This document shows positions 43,876 to 55,357 of a stretch of DNA of 64,000 bases, piece by piece. The position numbers were made by a program, and so were the translations under genes. Each line of letters begins with the position of its first letter. Within the stretch, counting starts at the first letter, position 1. The notes under the pieces are model-generated. The model was given only the letters and a program-made list of their open reading frames with translations. It was not told the DNA's origin and ran no database searches. The DNA comes from Galeruca laticollis. Its lineage: Eukaryota > Arthropoda > Insecta > Coleoptera > Chrysomelidae. Where the stretch lies: contig OY998175.1 of assembly GCA_963921935.1 (NCBI GenBank), positions 210,196,655 through 210,260,654 on the forward strand. The letters are read 5' to 3'.

Positions 43876-44238
43876 AAATACTTCAATTTATACATCAACC
43901 TTTTCAGTCATATAATAATTGCTGAATGTGATATTTACCACCTAATAAACTATCCATCGTTCCAGTTGGTACCCACAGATATTATAAATAAACATTACTT
44001 AACAAAAATATGTACATATAAACATAAAAGTATGGTTATGTTTGATATTTACGTTCCAGTGTCAGTAACCAAACCGTTACAACCACGATCTATTTTGGAA
44101 CCGTTATTAGAACGGTAAACACTTGACGTCTGCATAACAAATCCATGAGAACGATTTCGATAACGATTCCGGAACGATTAAAATTTGTGTGTTGGAACAA
44201 ACCTAAAATGTTTTTAACAACAAAGTTATGAGACATAA

Positions 44239-44700
44239 AGCAATTTTTAAAATACATCACTTATCCGTATACGTAACGGAGATACGTGACTAATCAAAAA
44301 AGGTATAAAGCAAATGCGTTCGTAACGTAACCATTTCTTGAGTTTTAATTTTTAACCTAAAAATATTCCATCTGCTTGGATCTTCGTAGGGATTATGCCC
44401 CGATATCTCCCTCAGCAAAATAATATCGTCATTGCCACTGTAAAAAAGTCTTTTTCGTTTTAGATCCATTATTGTATATCAAATAAGTAGTTTGTTACGA
44501 TCATTAAAAATAAGGTTATGATTTTTGAGCATACATCACTTTTGTCGTTTGGCCATTGAAAAACGCGAACATAGAACATAAGAATGCAATACGGTACATT
44601 AGGTACGGATTGATACGTTTCACGTAACGTAACGAAACCCACGTATCGCTTCTGCACATGCGCATTGCGATACGGATAAGTGGTGATTTTTAAAACTGCT
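44239..44700. mobile_element. 462-bp MITE
   Basis: Ends AGCAATTTTTAAAATACATC and the inverse (..GGTGATTTTTAAAACTGCT) share about 30 bp with a few mismatches, including the block CACTTATCCGTAT. Inside, ACGTAACGTAACG-type short repeats occur near both ends. No coding capacity; the family is unassigned. Confidence 0.75.
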
Positions 44701-45712
44701 TTTTGTCTCTAGTCTCCTCTACGTGACAACGTTGTAGGACCCGATCCATTCACAAAACGTATTTCATTATAACAAATCATCGCATAGTTTCCAACACAGA
44801 AAATCGTGAAATTGTTTGTTTCGTCAGTTTTATATTTGCAAGAAATTGAATTATTTAAACCAGAACATTTTATTTCACTGGTAGAGTTGACATTGGCATT
44901 TGACCTGCATTTTTGATTAACCGTCGATATAGGTATATTTACTTATTGATTGATTTTCAAAGTTGAAAATTATGCATTTTAACAATATTAAATACCTAAA
45001 GCGTGCAATTATTTACGTCTCTTAAGTTGGCAAAACCATTTCGGCAGAATCAAATCAAACTTATTACGATTTTTACTAAGGGAGGAAGGGGTAATACCAC
45101 AGTCAGGTGGGTAATTCCAGTCACTTAAAATAATTGGTTAAAAATGGCGCTGGTAAGTAAAGACCGTGCTACCATCTGGTATCCAATGTCTTAAACTAGA
45201 TGTATTGTGAGCAGCCGCGAAATCTGCAGTGTAACTCGATTATCAGCAACGTCAATTTGATGTGTATTTTGTTTATAATATTCCGAAGAATTTAAAGCGA
45301 TGTAAGTACAAAATTGTATTATTAATTTGTAAATTATTGTATTGTGCTTCTTCGGGAGTATTTAGCCTTATATATTCTGCATTAGTGAACGTCTGAGCTG
45401 TGAAGGTTAACTTTGAGGTTAAGTTTTTTTAATAAAATGATGTTTCCGTTAATGCCGGCCAAAGCAGGTGAGGAAATAGCGGTCATTACCGATATTACCT
45501 CACACGTATTTATATGTTTAGGTGACCGGAATTACTCCAGATGTATGTATATGTTAAGATTATCGGTATTAGCCCTGACGTATGTATATATTAAGATGAC
45601 TGGTATTATTATTATTGTTATTATATGATAAGACTTGAATACAATAATAATAGTATATTGATTGTATTAATGATTATAATAATACCTAATATATGTATAC
45701 CTAACTATTGAA
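44701..45712. other. Non-coding upstream region of a pogo relic
   Basis: An AT-rich region with ATT/ATA repeats at 45600-45660. CAGTCAGGTGGGTAATTCC at 45099-45117 resembles a Tigger terminal repeat. TTATTTCAG at 45721-45729 directly before the next start codon resembles a splice acceptor. Confidence 0.4.
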
Positions 45713-45729
45713 GATACATTTATTTCAGA

Positions 45730-46232
45730 TGCCTAGAGAATATAACAAAATTGGAAAAAAAGTTCCAGTGGAGTGCCGGATAGCTTGAAAATGCTGTACA
45801 ATTTATTGAAGAGGCACTCAATACAGGTGACCAGCAAAAAATACGAAATACCATTTAGCACTCTGCAGTAAAGAAAATAAAAAAATTAAAAATCTGCACC
45901 ACAGATGGGTAGACCTACTACCTTATCCGTGGGAGAAGAGGCCGCCCTAGCAGATGACATAAAATATACGGCAGATTTATATCCCCAAGGAAGTTAGACG
46001 AATTGCTCATGAATATGCAACGACTATTAATATAAAGCATCGTTATCTACACACTTCAAAATGGTAGGAAAAGACTTGTTTTGTGCTTTTTTAAAAAGAA
46101 ATCCCACCCTCAGTAATCGGAAACCGGAGGCAACCAGTCAAAATGGAATAACAAGTTTTAACTGAACAGAAGTCAGAATGTTTTACTCGAATTTAGAATC
46201 AGTCATGTCCAAATACAACTTTCCGCCTAATT
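45730..46232 (+). pseudogene. pogo/Tigger transposase N-terminal part
   Basis: It begins MPREYNKIGKKVPVEW at 45730, typical of insect pogo transposases with a psq-type helix-turn-helix. Broken frames continue with ENAVQFIEEAL, RPTTLSVGEEAALADDIKY, the CENPB-type second helix-turn-helix (VGKDLFCAFLKRNPTLSNRK) and MSKYNFPP. It then stops where the catalytic NVDET block should start. The complementary catalytic half is seen in other copies at 556-1824 and 50707-51780. Four or more shifts. Confidence 0.75.
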
Positions 46233-46369
46233 AAATTTATTTTTTTGTTCGTATCTTTAATAAGAATACAATGTATATATGAATATATAAATAATTTTTG
46301 CAGAAAAAACCAAATAAGACTTTGGTTCACCATGAAAACATACGATTTAAAAACTAAAAATTATTAAAC

Positions 46370-47998
46370 TTAAAGGTGGGACTTTGTGTCATCTTGTTCA
46401 TAGAAGAGAACATAATATGCGCTAACTAAAGATTTCCACGATATTAATAGCACCCTAGAATCGTTATATTCGTTCCACTGTCCCGTGTAGGGATGTCGGC
46501 AAAATGATGTGTAGTGACCATTATAAGTGGTTCCACAGTGATTTGATATAGCGTAGAGGTTGTACATACAAGGTGCCACATTATCAGCCGCTTAATGGCT
46601 CATATCAAGCCCTTCTATTGGAAAATCTATTGCAACATCAAGTTTTCCACTAAATCTTTCTGTTTGCGAAAAGCGCTTCAGGTGAATAACCAATATTTTC
46701 GGAAATTTATAAATTGAGAATGACATTTCGAACATGTTGGTTCCTCATCACCGTCGAGTGTTTCTTCTCTTGTAAACGAATCTAAACATTGTTAAAGTCG
46801 TAATTGACCTATTCTTTGAGGCATCGAAAGGGATAAATCCCAAAAGGAATCGTAGGTAACTGAACAGTGACCACAGTGTGTGCACTTGATTGTTGATTTT
46901 AATTGACCTACAAAGTTATCCACAATATTGTAGTTGTCCATTCTCGGATATCTCAACCAAGATTCTTGTGCTTTCTCAATGTCACTAAGTTTGTCATAAA
47001 TTTCTGTTAATATGGGCTTTGGTTTTTCATATACCTTGTTGAAATCTTCGTGAAGCCCTGCTAATAGGTAACGAAGAAACTCCTGTGCATCATGTTGAGT
47101 GTATCCCATGAACTTTGAAGTAAATCGCTGAATCTGACTTATCAATGGATCTGATTGTGGAGATATTGTTAAGAGCTATTTCGCAACTATTATCACTGTA
47201 CGAATAATCTCGGATTCTATTATTGTCTTTCTCACTTGATCGGCGTGATAAGGAATTTGAATTGATGTTGATTGCTATTGAATTGGATGTAGATATTGCG
47301 GTTTTGAAAAGTTTTGTTTGATGTTGATAGATCATTGGCCTGGTTCACTTTGTTAATATATTCCTTGTTATCTACATCATTTTCAGACGTGCCTTTTGTT
47401 CTTGTTGAGTTTCATTCCCTTTATGAAAATCTTTAATCGAAAATGAAATGTATGAAGAGAAGTTGTTAACTATAGGATTATTTTTAGAAAGGGAATTGAT
47501 GTTTATTGATTCATCAGTTACTACGACCCTATCGACTTCTGAACCATTATTTTTTTCTACATCTTCATTCTCTTCTAATTTTGAATTTGACTGCAAAGCA
47601 TCAGGGTTATTTTGATACTTGTTGGAGGCAATGTCATTTTTTTTGGTCACCGAAAAATGATTACTAGATTTTTTAACTCTGGTTGATATTAATTTTGTAC
47701 TTATTGGTTTCACTCTATAGGTCACATCAGATATTTTGGATCTAATCTCAGTTGTCTTATTGGCCAGGTTAGTACCATTTGTTACTGTTCTGAAGAGTTT
47801 GTCATTAAAATTTTTACTCAAATCAGCTACTGATGTGTGATTTCCGTTATCATCTTCATCATACAAATTGTCTATATTAGTATTGTTAGAGTATGCCACA
47901 CTGTTAGTATAAATAATTTCCATTTGGTCATTTCCCTTTTTATTTGATGTCTCCAACTCTATTGGGGGTAAACCAGTTCTAAATTTTGTTTTGGTCAA
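46370..47998 (-). pseudogene. Intronless USP2/USP21-like deubiquitinase copy
   Basis: The C-terminal half of a ubiquitin-specific protease is readable on the minus strand. 47145-46792 gives QIQRFTSKFMGYTQHDAQEF, RYLLAGLHED, the zinc-binding CTHCG pair and FWDLSLSMP. After a stop comes CLDSFTREETLDGDEEPTCS (second CXXC), then with shifts VIHLKRFS-like sequence. 46579-46370 gives MYNLYAISNHCGTTYNGHYT with the catalytic His, and EYNDSRV and YYVLFYE. Upstream 47998-47372 is a Ser/Asn/Lys-rich low-complexity region. The catalytic Cys box expected between the two is not visible. The catalytic domain runs without introns but with several frameshifts, as in a processed pseudogene. It begins exactly where a non-LTR element ends. 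Confidence 0.75.
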
Positions 47999-50600
47999 AA
48001 TAATTTATTGCGTATAGGAATCGCATCATTCTCTAGCATAGTCATCTTCTTCAGTATTCCTATGAATGGGACATCATCTGGCTGGTGGTTAACCATATTT
48101 TTTAGTACAGTGAGGCCTAAAAGCTTGTTGGAGGCATAATTTATAAAATTGTCAAAGCATGTATTATCAGAAGGCACACATTCTGAAGAAGAGAATGAAG
48201 TTGTTAAATAAGAATTTCGGAAAAAGGAAAGAATACATGTTTTAGGGTCGGTAATGTGAGAAAGTTTGAATGTGGTAGAAGAATTAGGTTTCTTATGATT
48301 AGGTTTCATAAAAAGTTCTTCTAGAGGCTTAGAACGGGGAAACGTACCGAGAAAAGATGAAGCGTTTCCTCTTTGAATTGCAATACTTATTTGTTGTATA
48401 AAGAACAAAGTTGCTCTTGAATCATTGGTTTCTACTGATATTTTTTTACCGATTTCTTTAATGAATTTTAAAGTTTCATGACCAAAAACACCAGAGGATT
48501 CAATTGCTACAGGAATAAAAATGTAAATGTTCCCCAAATTTTTGTATTTATTGATTTTAAAAGTTTCGCCTTGTAAAGCTGCAGCGCCTGCGGAAGTAGA
48601 TGTGGATCGGACATGGGACGGAGCCCAAGTGTCAGTGCAAGTGAAATCTCATATAACTGGTCTGCCGCGTTGCCATGGAATGAGGGTCATACCTTCTGAA
48701 CGTTTACTGTAGTCGCGGCGAGTACCTAACGGTTCCAACGAACAGAGAATCTTTGCAGATGACAGGCCTTGTTTGATTAGGTCATTTACTGCAGAATGGC
48801 GTGAAAAACGGCCGGCACTTAATTTGCAGCTTAGGCCGTGTCTACCATAGTCATCAACATCAGCTCCGCAACGATAGCGATGTTTTACACTAATTTGACA
48901 ACCTAAACGGAGACCAATAGAAATACGGAAACTTTCGTCATCTAAAAGCGTACCTAATGGGGCCGACGGTATAGCGTTCAACCATGCTCCCGATTCCTTT
49001 GAAAATGCTGCATTCAAACGAGCCTGGTCTGGTAAATTGATAGCTTTCTGAAGCAGATTTTCTTTTTCATTGTTCAATAAAGGTGTATCCCAGGATTTTT
49101 GAAAGGATTTATATTCATCGGGTACAACTTTGTTAGACTTTAATGACCAAATATTTTCTGCCTCCATTAATAAAGGGTTTTGTGTGTGGAAAAATATAGG
49201 CAGAATATAATTAATGAAATTTTTTGAACTATTTAATGATGACAAAAAAGAAGGAGAGCTACTGAAACGAATTCCTAAACCACCATATGAAACAGGTAGT
49301 GAAGCTTATTTCCAAGAAAGGTCCTCTAATTTAATGTTAATTAATGACTCTAATGAATGACGAATGGTATTGTGAAAATTGATTAAGATATCATTATGTA
49401 ACCAGGTCGGACTACATCTTAAGATATATGTTAAGTTTGGAATTAATAGGCAATTCTTAAGAAGGTAATAAGCAATATGTGTCGGTAACCAGGATAAACG
49501 AGATGACATTTTTTTGAAAAAGGTTAGTTTTTCATTGAAAGCTGATAGAAAGGATTCGTTTAATAAAGGAGCACCTAATAGAAATAAATTTTGTCTGTTG
49601 GTAATTGTTATGCCTGGTGCTACAAAATTAAATTTATCAATGGTTAGATTATTTGGTGATTCTAAGAAAGCTGAAATTGAGTTCAAGACCAATATCCTTG
49701 GAATTGTTTATAATATAGACAAGAGACTTGAACACGGAATTAGTATTACCACCTAAAGAACCATCATCAAGGTACCAAGCATTGAATTCTGTGTCAATGT
49801 TGCTTATAAGTTTGGGCATCGATATGCAAAAAAGGAGAGGTGCCAAAGGGTCCCCTTGTTGGACGCCTCTTTCCGAATAAATGATGTTTTCGCCAAATAA
49901 AAGATATGAAGGGAATCGATAATATTGCTTGATGAAAGGAAAAATTTCAGGTAGAATATCTGTTACAAGTTGTAATAAATGATCGCATTTTTAAAATCAA
50001 TTTTCAGAAAAACTTTATTATTAACGTCTGGATGATTAGAGACTTAACGTTTTGCTGCATGTGCAACTGCTTCACAACCACCTTTGACCCGAAACCAAAT
50101 TGTAATGGACGAAGTAAATATCCTAATTTGTCTCTGATGTTTGAACAAATTATTTTTGCTACGAAACGACGTTAAACGGTACCAATAGCAATTGGTCTGA
50201 TACCTCCTGCTTTTTTAGTTAAAGCTAATAGTGACGCTCCGAATAAGATAGGACGAATATAGATGTTGACTGTGTCATTTAAAATAAAATTACATAATTT
50301 ACGCAAAGATGATAAGATATTTTTTCCTGAAAGGCCAGCACTGTAACTTATTAAATATTGTAGATGTGAAGGTCTTTAAGAGTATAAGCCACCAGCAGAA
50401 CTTGGTTTAAAAGAGTTTATTGCGTTACTCACAAATTCTTCTGTTATAAGAAAAGGAATAGGTTCCGAACTCAGAGTAGGGAACGTACTATTAAGTTTCT
50501 CTAAAGGATATTTCGATTTTAATTCTGTTAAAGTGGCTGCACTGACATCAGCAAAACTGTCATCTGGAAGTATTTATCTATGGCTAATATTTTGATCGCG
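47995..50600 (-). pseudogene. Non-LTR element: RT plus C-terminal nuclease-like domain
   Basis: Read on the minus strand: FVSNAINSFKPSSAGGLYS (about 50430), FILNDTVNIYIRPILFGASL with KKAGGIRPIAIGTV (about 50250), CSNIRDKLGYLLRPLQFGF, FLKIDFKNAI, GVQQGDPLAPLLFCISMP (about 49850-49810) and the catalytic WYLDDGSLGG (about 49775). The thumb follows (LLGAPLLNESFLSAFNEKL, LLKNCLLIPNLTYILR). The C-terminal part (49245-47995) holds SGAWLNAIPSAPLGTLLDDE, IGLRLGCQI, a Cys/His segment (YRCGADVDDYGRHGLSC), and a segment EGMTLIPWQRGRPVIWDFTC of possible PD-(D/E)XK nuclease type. It ends VAIESSGVFGHETLKFIKEI, AIQRGNASSFLGTFP. This is a recurrent but little-described RT family. Stops and shifts occur in the RT half, while the last 180 codons (48537-47995) are open. 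Confidence 0.75.
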
Positions 50601-50706
50601 GATGTCAAATCGCCGTCAGAAACTTTATTACATTAATGAAATTTATAATTTTACTATTTTTTGATAAATTTATGTTTTTCCGAACTGAGAAATTTGTGTT
50701 TTGCTG

Positions 50707-51780
50707 ATTAGAGAAATTTAAAAGATGACAGTGTCGATGAAACAGGCATATCGACTGTTCAAGATCCTTGTACAGTTGTTGCAACAAAAGGCAAAACGGG
50801 CCTTGTCTCTGTAACAAGTTTGGAGAGGGGAAACAGGGACTGAACACGGCAGGATGATATATACCTCCAATGTTTATTGTCCCCAGGAAGAGGATGTCAC
50901 ATCTACTATCCAAAAGTGGGCCCAATGCTGAATATAGGTGCTCGCATAATGGCTGGTCAAACGAAGATTTATTTTTTGAGCGGGTTAAGCAATATTCCAA
51001 ATGTAGGAAAGAGAATCCAGCTTTAATTATCTTAGATAATCATACCAGTCACATAACATTAAAAACGTACAACTTGAGTAAAGGCGCTATTAAAAATAAC
51101 CCATTACGGTCTGGCAGAACTTTTTCACAAAGCTTATTATAGAATTGCTACAATGGCTGTTGGAATTTCTGGATTTGAAACAACTGGAATATATAAAATA
51201 AAAGAAACACTGTTTTTCAGCCGGTTTTCAGGGACAACACAGTCGAAACATCTTGGGAGTCATATTTGTATATTCGGGTCGAAGTTATTATATTTAACTA
51301 AAATAAATGAGTAATGCCATCAGGCAAGGAATCATATACTGCTCCAGATCCACACCTAGGCAGTGGAAAATGCCAGATCATCGGCCCTATTATATTTTTT
51401 TCACTATCTATGTAAATATAAATTGAAAAACAATTGCAAATAGAGATATTTTTAAACTTATATAAAATAAATCCCAATGGATTTACCGACAAGGATTTTC
51501 TGGCATCGGATACTTTCAAGATTACAAACGATATGGAAGCGATATCTACAGTATATATTTACAATCTTTTAGCAGTCCCTTCGACCAGCAACAACAAAAA
51601 GTCGGTTAGTCGAGCTAAACAATATTCGCAAATATTAACTGACTCGCCTCTTAAGTGACTCTGAAGAAGATGATATAGATGTAGAAAAAATATGCAAAGA
51701 TGATGAGTTGGACGATATTGAAAACAATAACCAAGGCGAACACATCAAGTGTTTGATTTGTGAAGATTTTGGAAAAGTTG
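50707..51780 (+). pseudogene. pogo/Tigger transposase catalytic half
   Basis: It begins near 50724 with SVDETGISTVQDPCTVVATK, carrying the first catalytic Asp in VDET, then GKTGLVSVTSLERG. From 50870 come MFIVPRKRMSHLLSKSGPN and GWSNEDLFFE, and the second Asp motif LIILDNHTSH at about 51020. After a shift an ISGFETTGIYKI segment follows and, at 51450-51660, SDTFKITNDMEAI and RAKQYSQILTDSPLK, typical of the region past the catalytic core. A further cysteine pair (CLICEDFGK, about 51753) may be the start of the C-terminal finger. The SHTPQPLD-like segment is deleted. Confidence 0.75.
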
Positions 51781-51829
51781 GTTAGGTTAGGTTTATCTAT
51801 TGAAATTATTTCAAAAATGATGATATCCC

Positions 51830-52430
51830 CTAAAAAAATATTATGTCAGTAAAGTAAGCAACCCCACTATTTCAAATTCAATAAAAAATTATGTATACCT
51901 TAGGACCAATTTGTACCCCGAAAATGAGAACCGCCAATTAAACCACCTTTACAAAATCAAATATTAATTGCGTAAATTTAAACTCATTTAGGACTAATTT
52001 GTACCCAAAAATTAGAATTTTTACCCACCCAGTTTTCCATGTAAAAGGCTTTTAAAAAATCAAATACTAACAGCATGCCTTTAAACTTTGAATTTAGGAC
52101 TAATTTGATCCCAAAAGCTTTTTTTCATAATTATATTATTTTGTTTATGAAGGATGATAATAAATTAGACCACATAGAGTGACTAAAGATTATTAGTTTT
52201 CGAATATATGTCTGATTTGTACCCACAAAATTAGAAATTTTATATACAGTTTTCCCTGTAAATGGGTTTGGAGCTCAAGCCAGCACCTCCACCTTTACAA
52301 AATCCAATTTTAACACCATAAATTTAAACTTTGAATCTAGGACTAATTTGTACGTAAAAGCGTTTTTTTATTGTTATATTATTTTGTTTATAAAATATAA
52401 TAAGTTAGACCACGTGTTTTATTAATTTCA
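51830..52430. repeat. Degenerate tandem repeat with AGGACTAATTTGTACCC
   Basis: Diverged units recur at about 51900, 51990, 52095, 52220 and 52335, each with a GGACTAATTTGTACCC-like block, TTACAAAATCAAAT-like blocks and TTTAAACTTTGAAT. The last piece resumes at 55358-55440, so the I-type element at 52444-55344 inserted inside this repeat region. Confidence 0.65.
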
Positions 52431-52951
52431 AAGTTAATAGTTAGTTGGAGTGAGAGTGGTGGAATTGCTACTTGGTGGAGTGTTAAATTTGCTCTGGATT
52501 AAAGTCTATCTAAATCAGTGAATTTTCAGTTTTAAAATTCTAATAAGTGCATCATTGTATTCAGTGAACCTCTGTATGCTCCTGTTGCTAAAGGCAAGTA
52601 ATAAAATCTAAGATTTAAACTGTTCCATTGACATTTTTTGTGGGAAACCATTTAAATAATTTAATAACAACAGATTTGCTGACCAGTTTTTTTACTGAAA
52701 TACCGAATTTATTCCACCACGGCAAAAATTTTATTTGAAGTTCTTGAATAAAAGTGAATATAAATTTGAGAAAGTGTACTACCTAACATCATAGTGCACC
52801 ATTGTGTGTATTTGAGACTTGTAAGTCTCGATAAATCGCACGGGCCAGGACCGTACTCAGGTACACATGACCCGTGCCAAAAGTTTCAAATATTGAATTG
52901 AGTCCACCAAAATCGGGGATTTCTGACTACAGGAATCCCCAAACCACAACG

Positions 52952-53731
52952 ATGGATACCAGAATAGAGACATCTAACCAACAAACCGAAAGAAACATGT
53001 CATATTCTTCAGTACTTAGTAAACAACAGCCAACAAAATTTCCAGAGAAGAACCAAGCTATAATATTTCCTGCGATTGAAGGAACCAAAATTCAAGAATA
53101 TCTCCTAGCCTTAGGAATACTCGTCAACCCTAAACACATTCTGTTCGCATCTAGAATTTCGAATAATAGAATTTGTATATACCTCGCCAGCCCAGAGTTA
53201 GTAACTACTTTTATGAATGACCACGGTGCAATTGGTGTCAACAACCAAATTATACGAGCCAGAAGATTGATAACCCCATCTGAACGTTTGATCCTATCTA
53301 ACGTGAGCCCAACAATCCCACATTCACATTTAGAGCAAGCCCTACAACAACTTGGCCTCAGCCTATTATCCCCTATATCCTTTCTCAGAGTCAACATGAC
53401 CAATCCAGATTTTGCACATATAATGAGTTTCAGAAGGCAAGTCTACATTAATCCTCCCGAAAATATTGTTATCCCGGAGTCTATGTTGGTCAACCATGAA
53501 AATACCTCTTATCGAATATTCTTATCATTAGATAATCTAACCTGCTTCAAATGCAAACAAAATGGTCATATATCTTCTCAATGTACAACTGAGACACCTG
53601 AACATCTAAATGAACCCCCTGCAATGCCCCCTCCCGAAAATCCAGAAGAACCACCAGAGGATACTACAACCTCCCTAATTCCAGAAGATTCTCCCATCAC
53701 TCCGGACCAAGACAACCAAACAGAAAGTTAA
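52952..53731 (+). CDS. ORF1 (gag-like) of the I-type element
   Basis: ATG at 52952 is the first in-frame Met; the frame is open about 26 codons further upstream without ATG. The product has 259 residues. Residues about 15-190 contain two regions resembling the RRM-like gag folds of I and Jockey ORF1 proteins (KFPEKNQAIIFPAIEGTKIQ; RLILSNVSPTIPHSHLEQAL). One zinc knuckle, CFKCKQNGHISSQC, lies at residues 198-211 (53543-53584). The tail is rich in Pro and Glu (PPPENPEEPPEDTT). It would bind element RNA and form the ribonucleoprotein. It ends at 53731, overlapping the start region of the next ORF in another frame. No defects are visible. Confidence 0.85.
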   Translation: MDTRIETSNQQTERNMSYSSVLSKQQPTKFPEKNQAIIFPAIEGTKIQEYLLALGILVNPKHILFASRISNNRICIYLASPELVTTFMNDHGAIGVNNQIIRARRLITPSERLILSNVSPTIPHSHLEQALQQLGLSLLSPISFLRVNMTNPDFAHIMSFRRQVYINPPENIVIPESMLVNHENTSYRIFLSLDNLTCFKCKQNGHISSQCTTETPEHLNEPPAMPPPENPEEPPEDTTTSLIPEDSPITPDQDNQTES

Positions 53732-53732
53732 A

Positions 53733-55164
53733 CTGGAATGACCATCTTAACCATCTCAGAACATCATGTCAGAGCGGCATCAATCTACTGAGAATTCTGT
53801 CAAACCAAAATTGGGGTTCCGACAGACAAACGCTCTTACTTCTCTATCGAGCTCTAGTAAGATCCAAAATCGATTATGGCTCTATAATATATGCCTCAGC
53901 AAGTAAATCAGTTCTGAAAATTGTTAACACGGTACACAATATAGCAATGCGGCTGGCCCTTGGAGCATACAGGACAACGCCCGCTGAGAGTCTCTACAGT
54001 GAAGCTGGGGAGCCATCATTGCAGCTGCGACGACAGCAGCTGAGCTTAGCGTATGCAGTTTTAGTCTCTACTGATAGTCAGCATCCAATATATCATAACA
54101 CCTTTTCAAACCGTTTTCGCAATCTGTATGAAAACCAAAGAAGACTAACATACCCTTTCTATCAGAGGATCAACAAGTTCAGTTCCGAATTGAATGTGAC
54201 TTTCCCAGTTACTCTTCCCAACAACAACTCAGACACGCCACCTTGGCTTATTGCCTTGCCACCATGCAACCTATACCTCTCCAAATTCAACAAATCTGAA
54301 ATTATTCCTAGTCTGCTTCACAATCATTTCCTCTCATCAATCAATGAATATTGTGATTATACTCATATCTACACAGACGCGTCCAAGTCAAACCAAGGAG
54401 TAGCATCAGCTTTTTTAAGCCCGAATACATCCAGTGGATTCAAACTACCTCCACAATGCAGCATTTATAGTGGTGAACTTTTTGCAATCCTTCAAGCAAT
54501 CAAATACGCCGCTCATGAAGATATCCACAATACTTTAATTCTTACAGATTCGTTAAGCTCGTTACAAGGTATACAACTCATTTATTCAGATCATCCCCTG
54601 ACAAGGCTCATCAAAGAGTATGTTCACACAATTAGGGAAAAATCCAGACGATTGGTCTTCATGTGGGTCCCGTCACATGTTGGGATCTCTGGCAATGAGC
54701 GGGTTGATAAAATTGCACGTGAAACCATGAATGAACCAATCTTTCAAAAGCAAGAGGGAGTACCGTATACTGATCTGAAAAAATATATGAAATATGTGGT
54801 CTCTAACTACTGGTCATCTGTCTGGGCAGAATCTGGAATGAAACTTAAAGAAATTAAAGATGATATCAAACCATGGAGAAACATCCCTAGCCAAAGAAGA
54901 CACCAAATAATAATCACCCGTTTGCGCACTGGACATACAAAGTATACCCATGAACACTTGCTGAAAGGAGAAGAAGACAAAATCTGTGATATGTGTCAGG
55001 TGCCAATGTCAGTTAAACATTTCATGGTCGAGTGTCCGAGGTTCGCGGAACAACGCCGGACGTACAGTATAAGTGCAGATTTAAAATCAACTCTTGGTGT
55101 GTACTGTTATTTTGAAAACACAATCGGATTCCTCTCTGAAATAGGTTTAGTCAACAAAATGTAA
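53733..55164 (+). CDS. ORF2 remnant: RT thumb, RNase H and C-terminal zinc motif
   Basis: An open frame of about 475 codons begins NWNDHLNHL right after the ORF1 stop and first has an ATG at 53947. It starts in the polymerase thumb (LRILSNQNWGSDRQTLLLLY, then SKIDYGSIIYASAS). RNase H shows all four positions: IYTDASKSNQGVASAF (Asp near 54376), YSGELFAILQAIKYA (Glu), ILTDSLSSLQGI (Asp) and WVPSHVGISGNERVDKIA (His and Asp). The C-terminus has the knuckle-like CDMCQVPMSVKHFMVEC. An RNase H after the RT is characteristic of the I clade. Without endonuclease and polymerase it depends on a helper. Whether it is translated, from 53947 or by reinitiation or frameshift from ORF1, is unknown. Confidence 0.85.
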
Positions 55165-55357
55165 ATTACTAAGCTCGTTACCATGTTGCTTATTACTGAT
55201 TCCTATCTTTGATATGATACTATTCAAATATTATTGTATGTTATAGTGACGTTACCAGCCTAAATGTTATTTCATGTTACTGTTATGTTATGTTGCTAAT
55301 AACCCTAGTGGTGGATGCAACTATTATTTTCTAAATAAAAAAAAAAGTTAATAGTTA

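Larger units (their letters stand above)
41643..44204. mobile_element. Two-gene PIF/Harbinger transposon
   Basis: Inverted ends AGGTTTGTTCCAACAC (41643) and GTGTTGGAACAAACCT (ending 44204) enclose 2.56 kb with convergent remnants of both genes this superfamily needs: a DDE nuclease (plus) and a MYB/SANT protein (minus). Subterminal GAACCGTT-like and CGTTCTAGGAACGG-like palindromes occur at both ends. I could not resolve the 3-bp target duplication. Confidence 0.8.
52444..55344 (+). mobile_element. I-type non-LTR element lacking endonuclease and RT, with target duplication
   Basis: Flanked by the 13-bp direct repeat AAGTTAATAGTTA (52431-52443 and 55345-55357) and ending in an A-rich tail (TAAATAAAAAAAAAA). 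It holds a 5' UTR of about 500 bp, an intact ORF1, then directly an ORF with the C-terminal thumb, RNase H and Cys/His tail, and a short 3' UTR. The endonuclease and catalytic RT are missing, but both remaining ORFs are open and the duplication is perfect. The shortened form therefore appears to have been copied and inserted as such. Confidence 0.88.
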
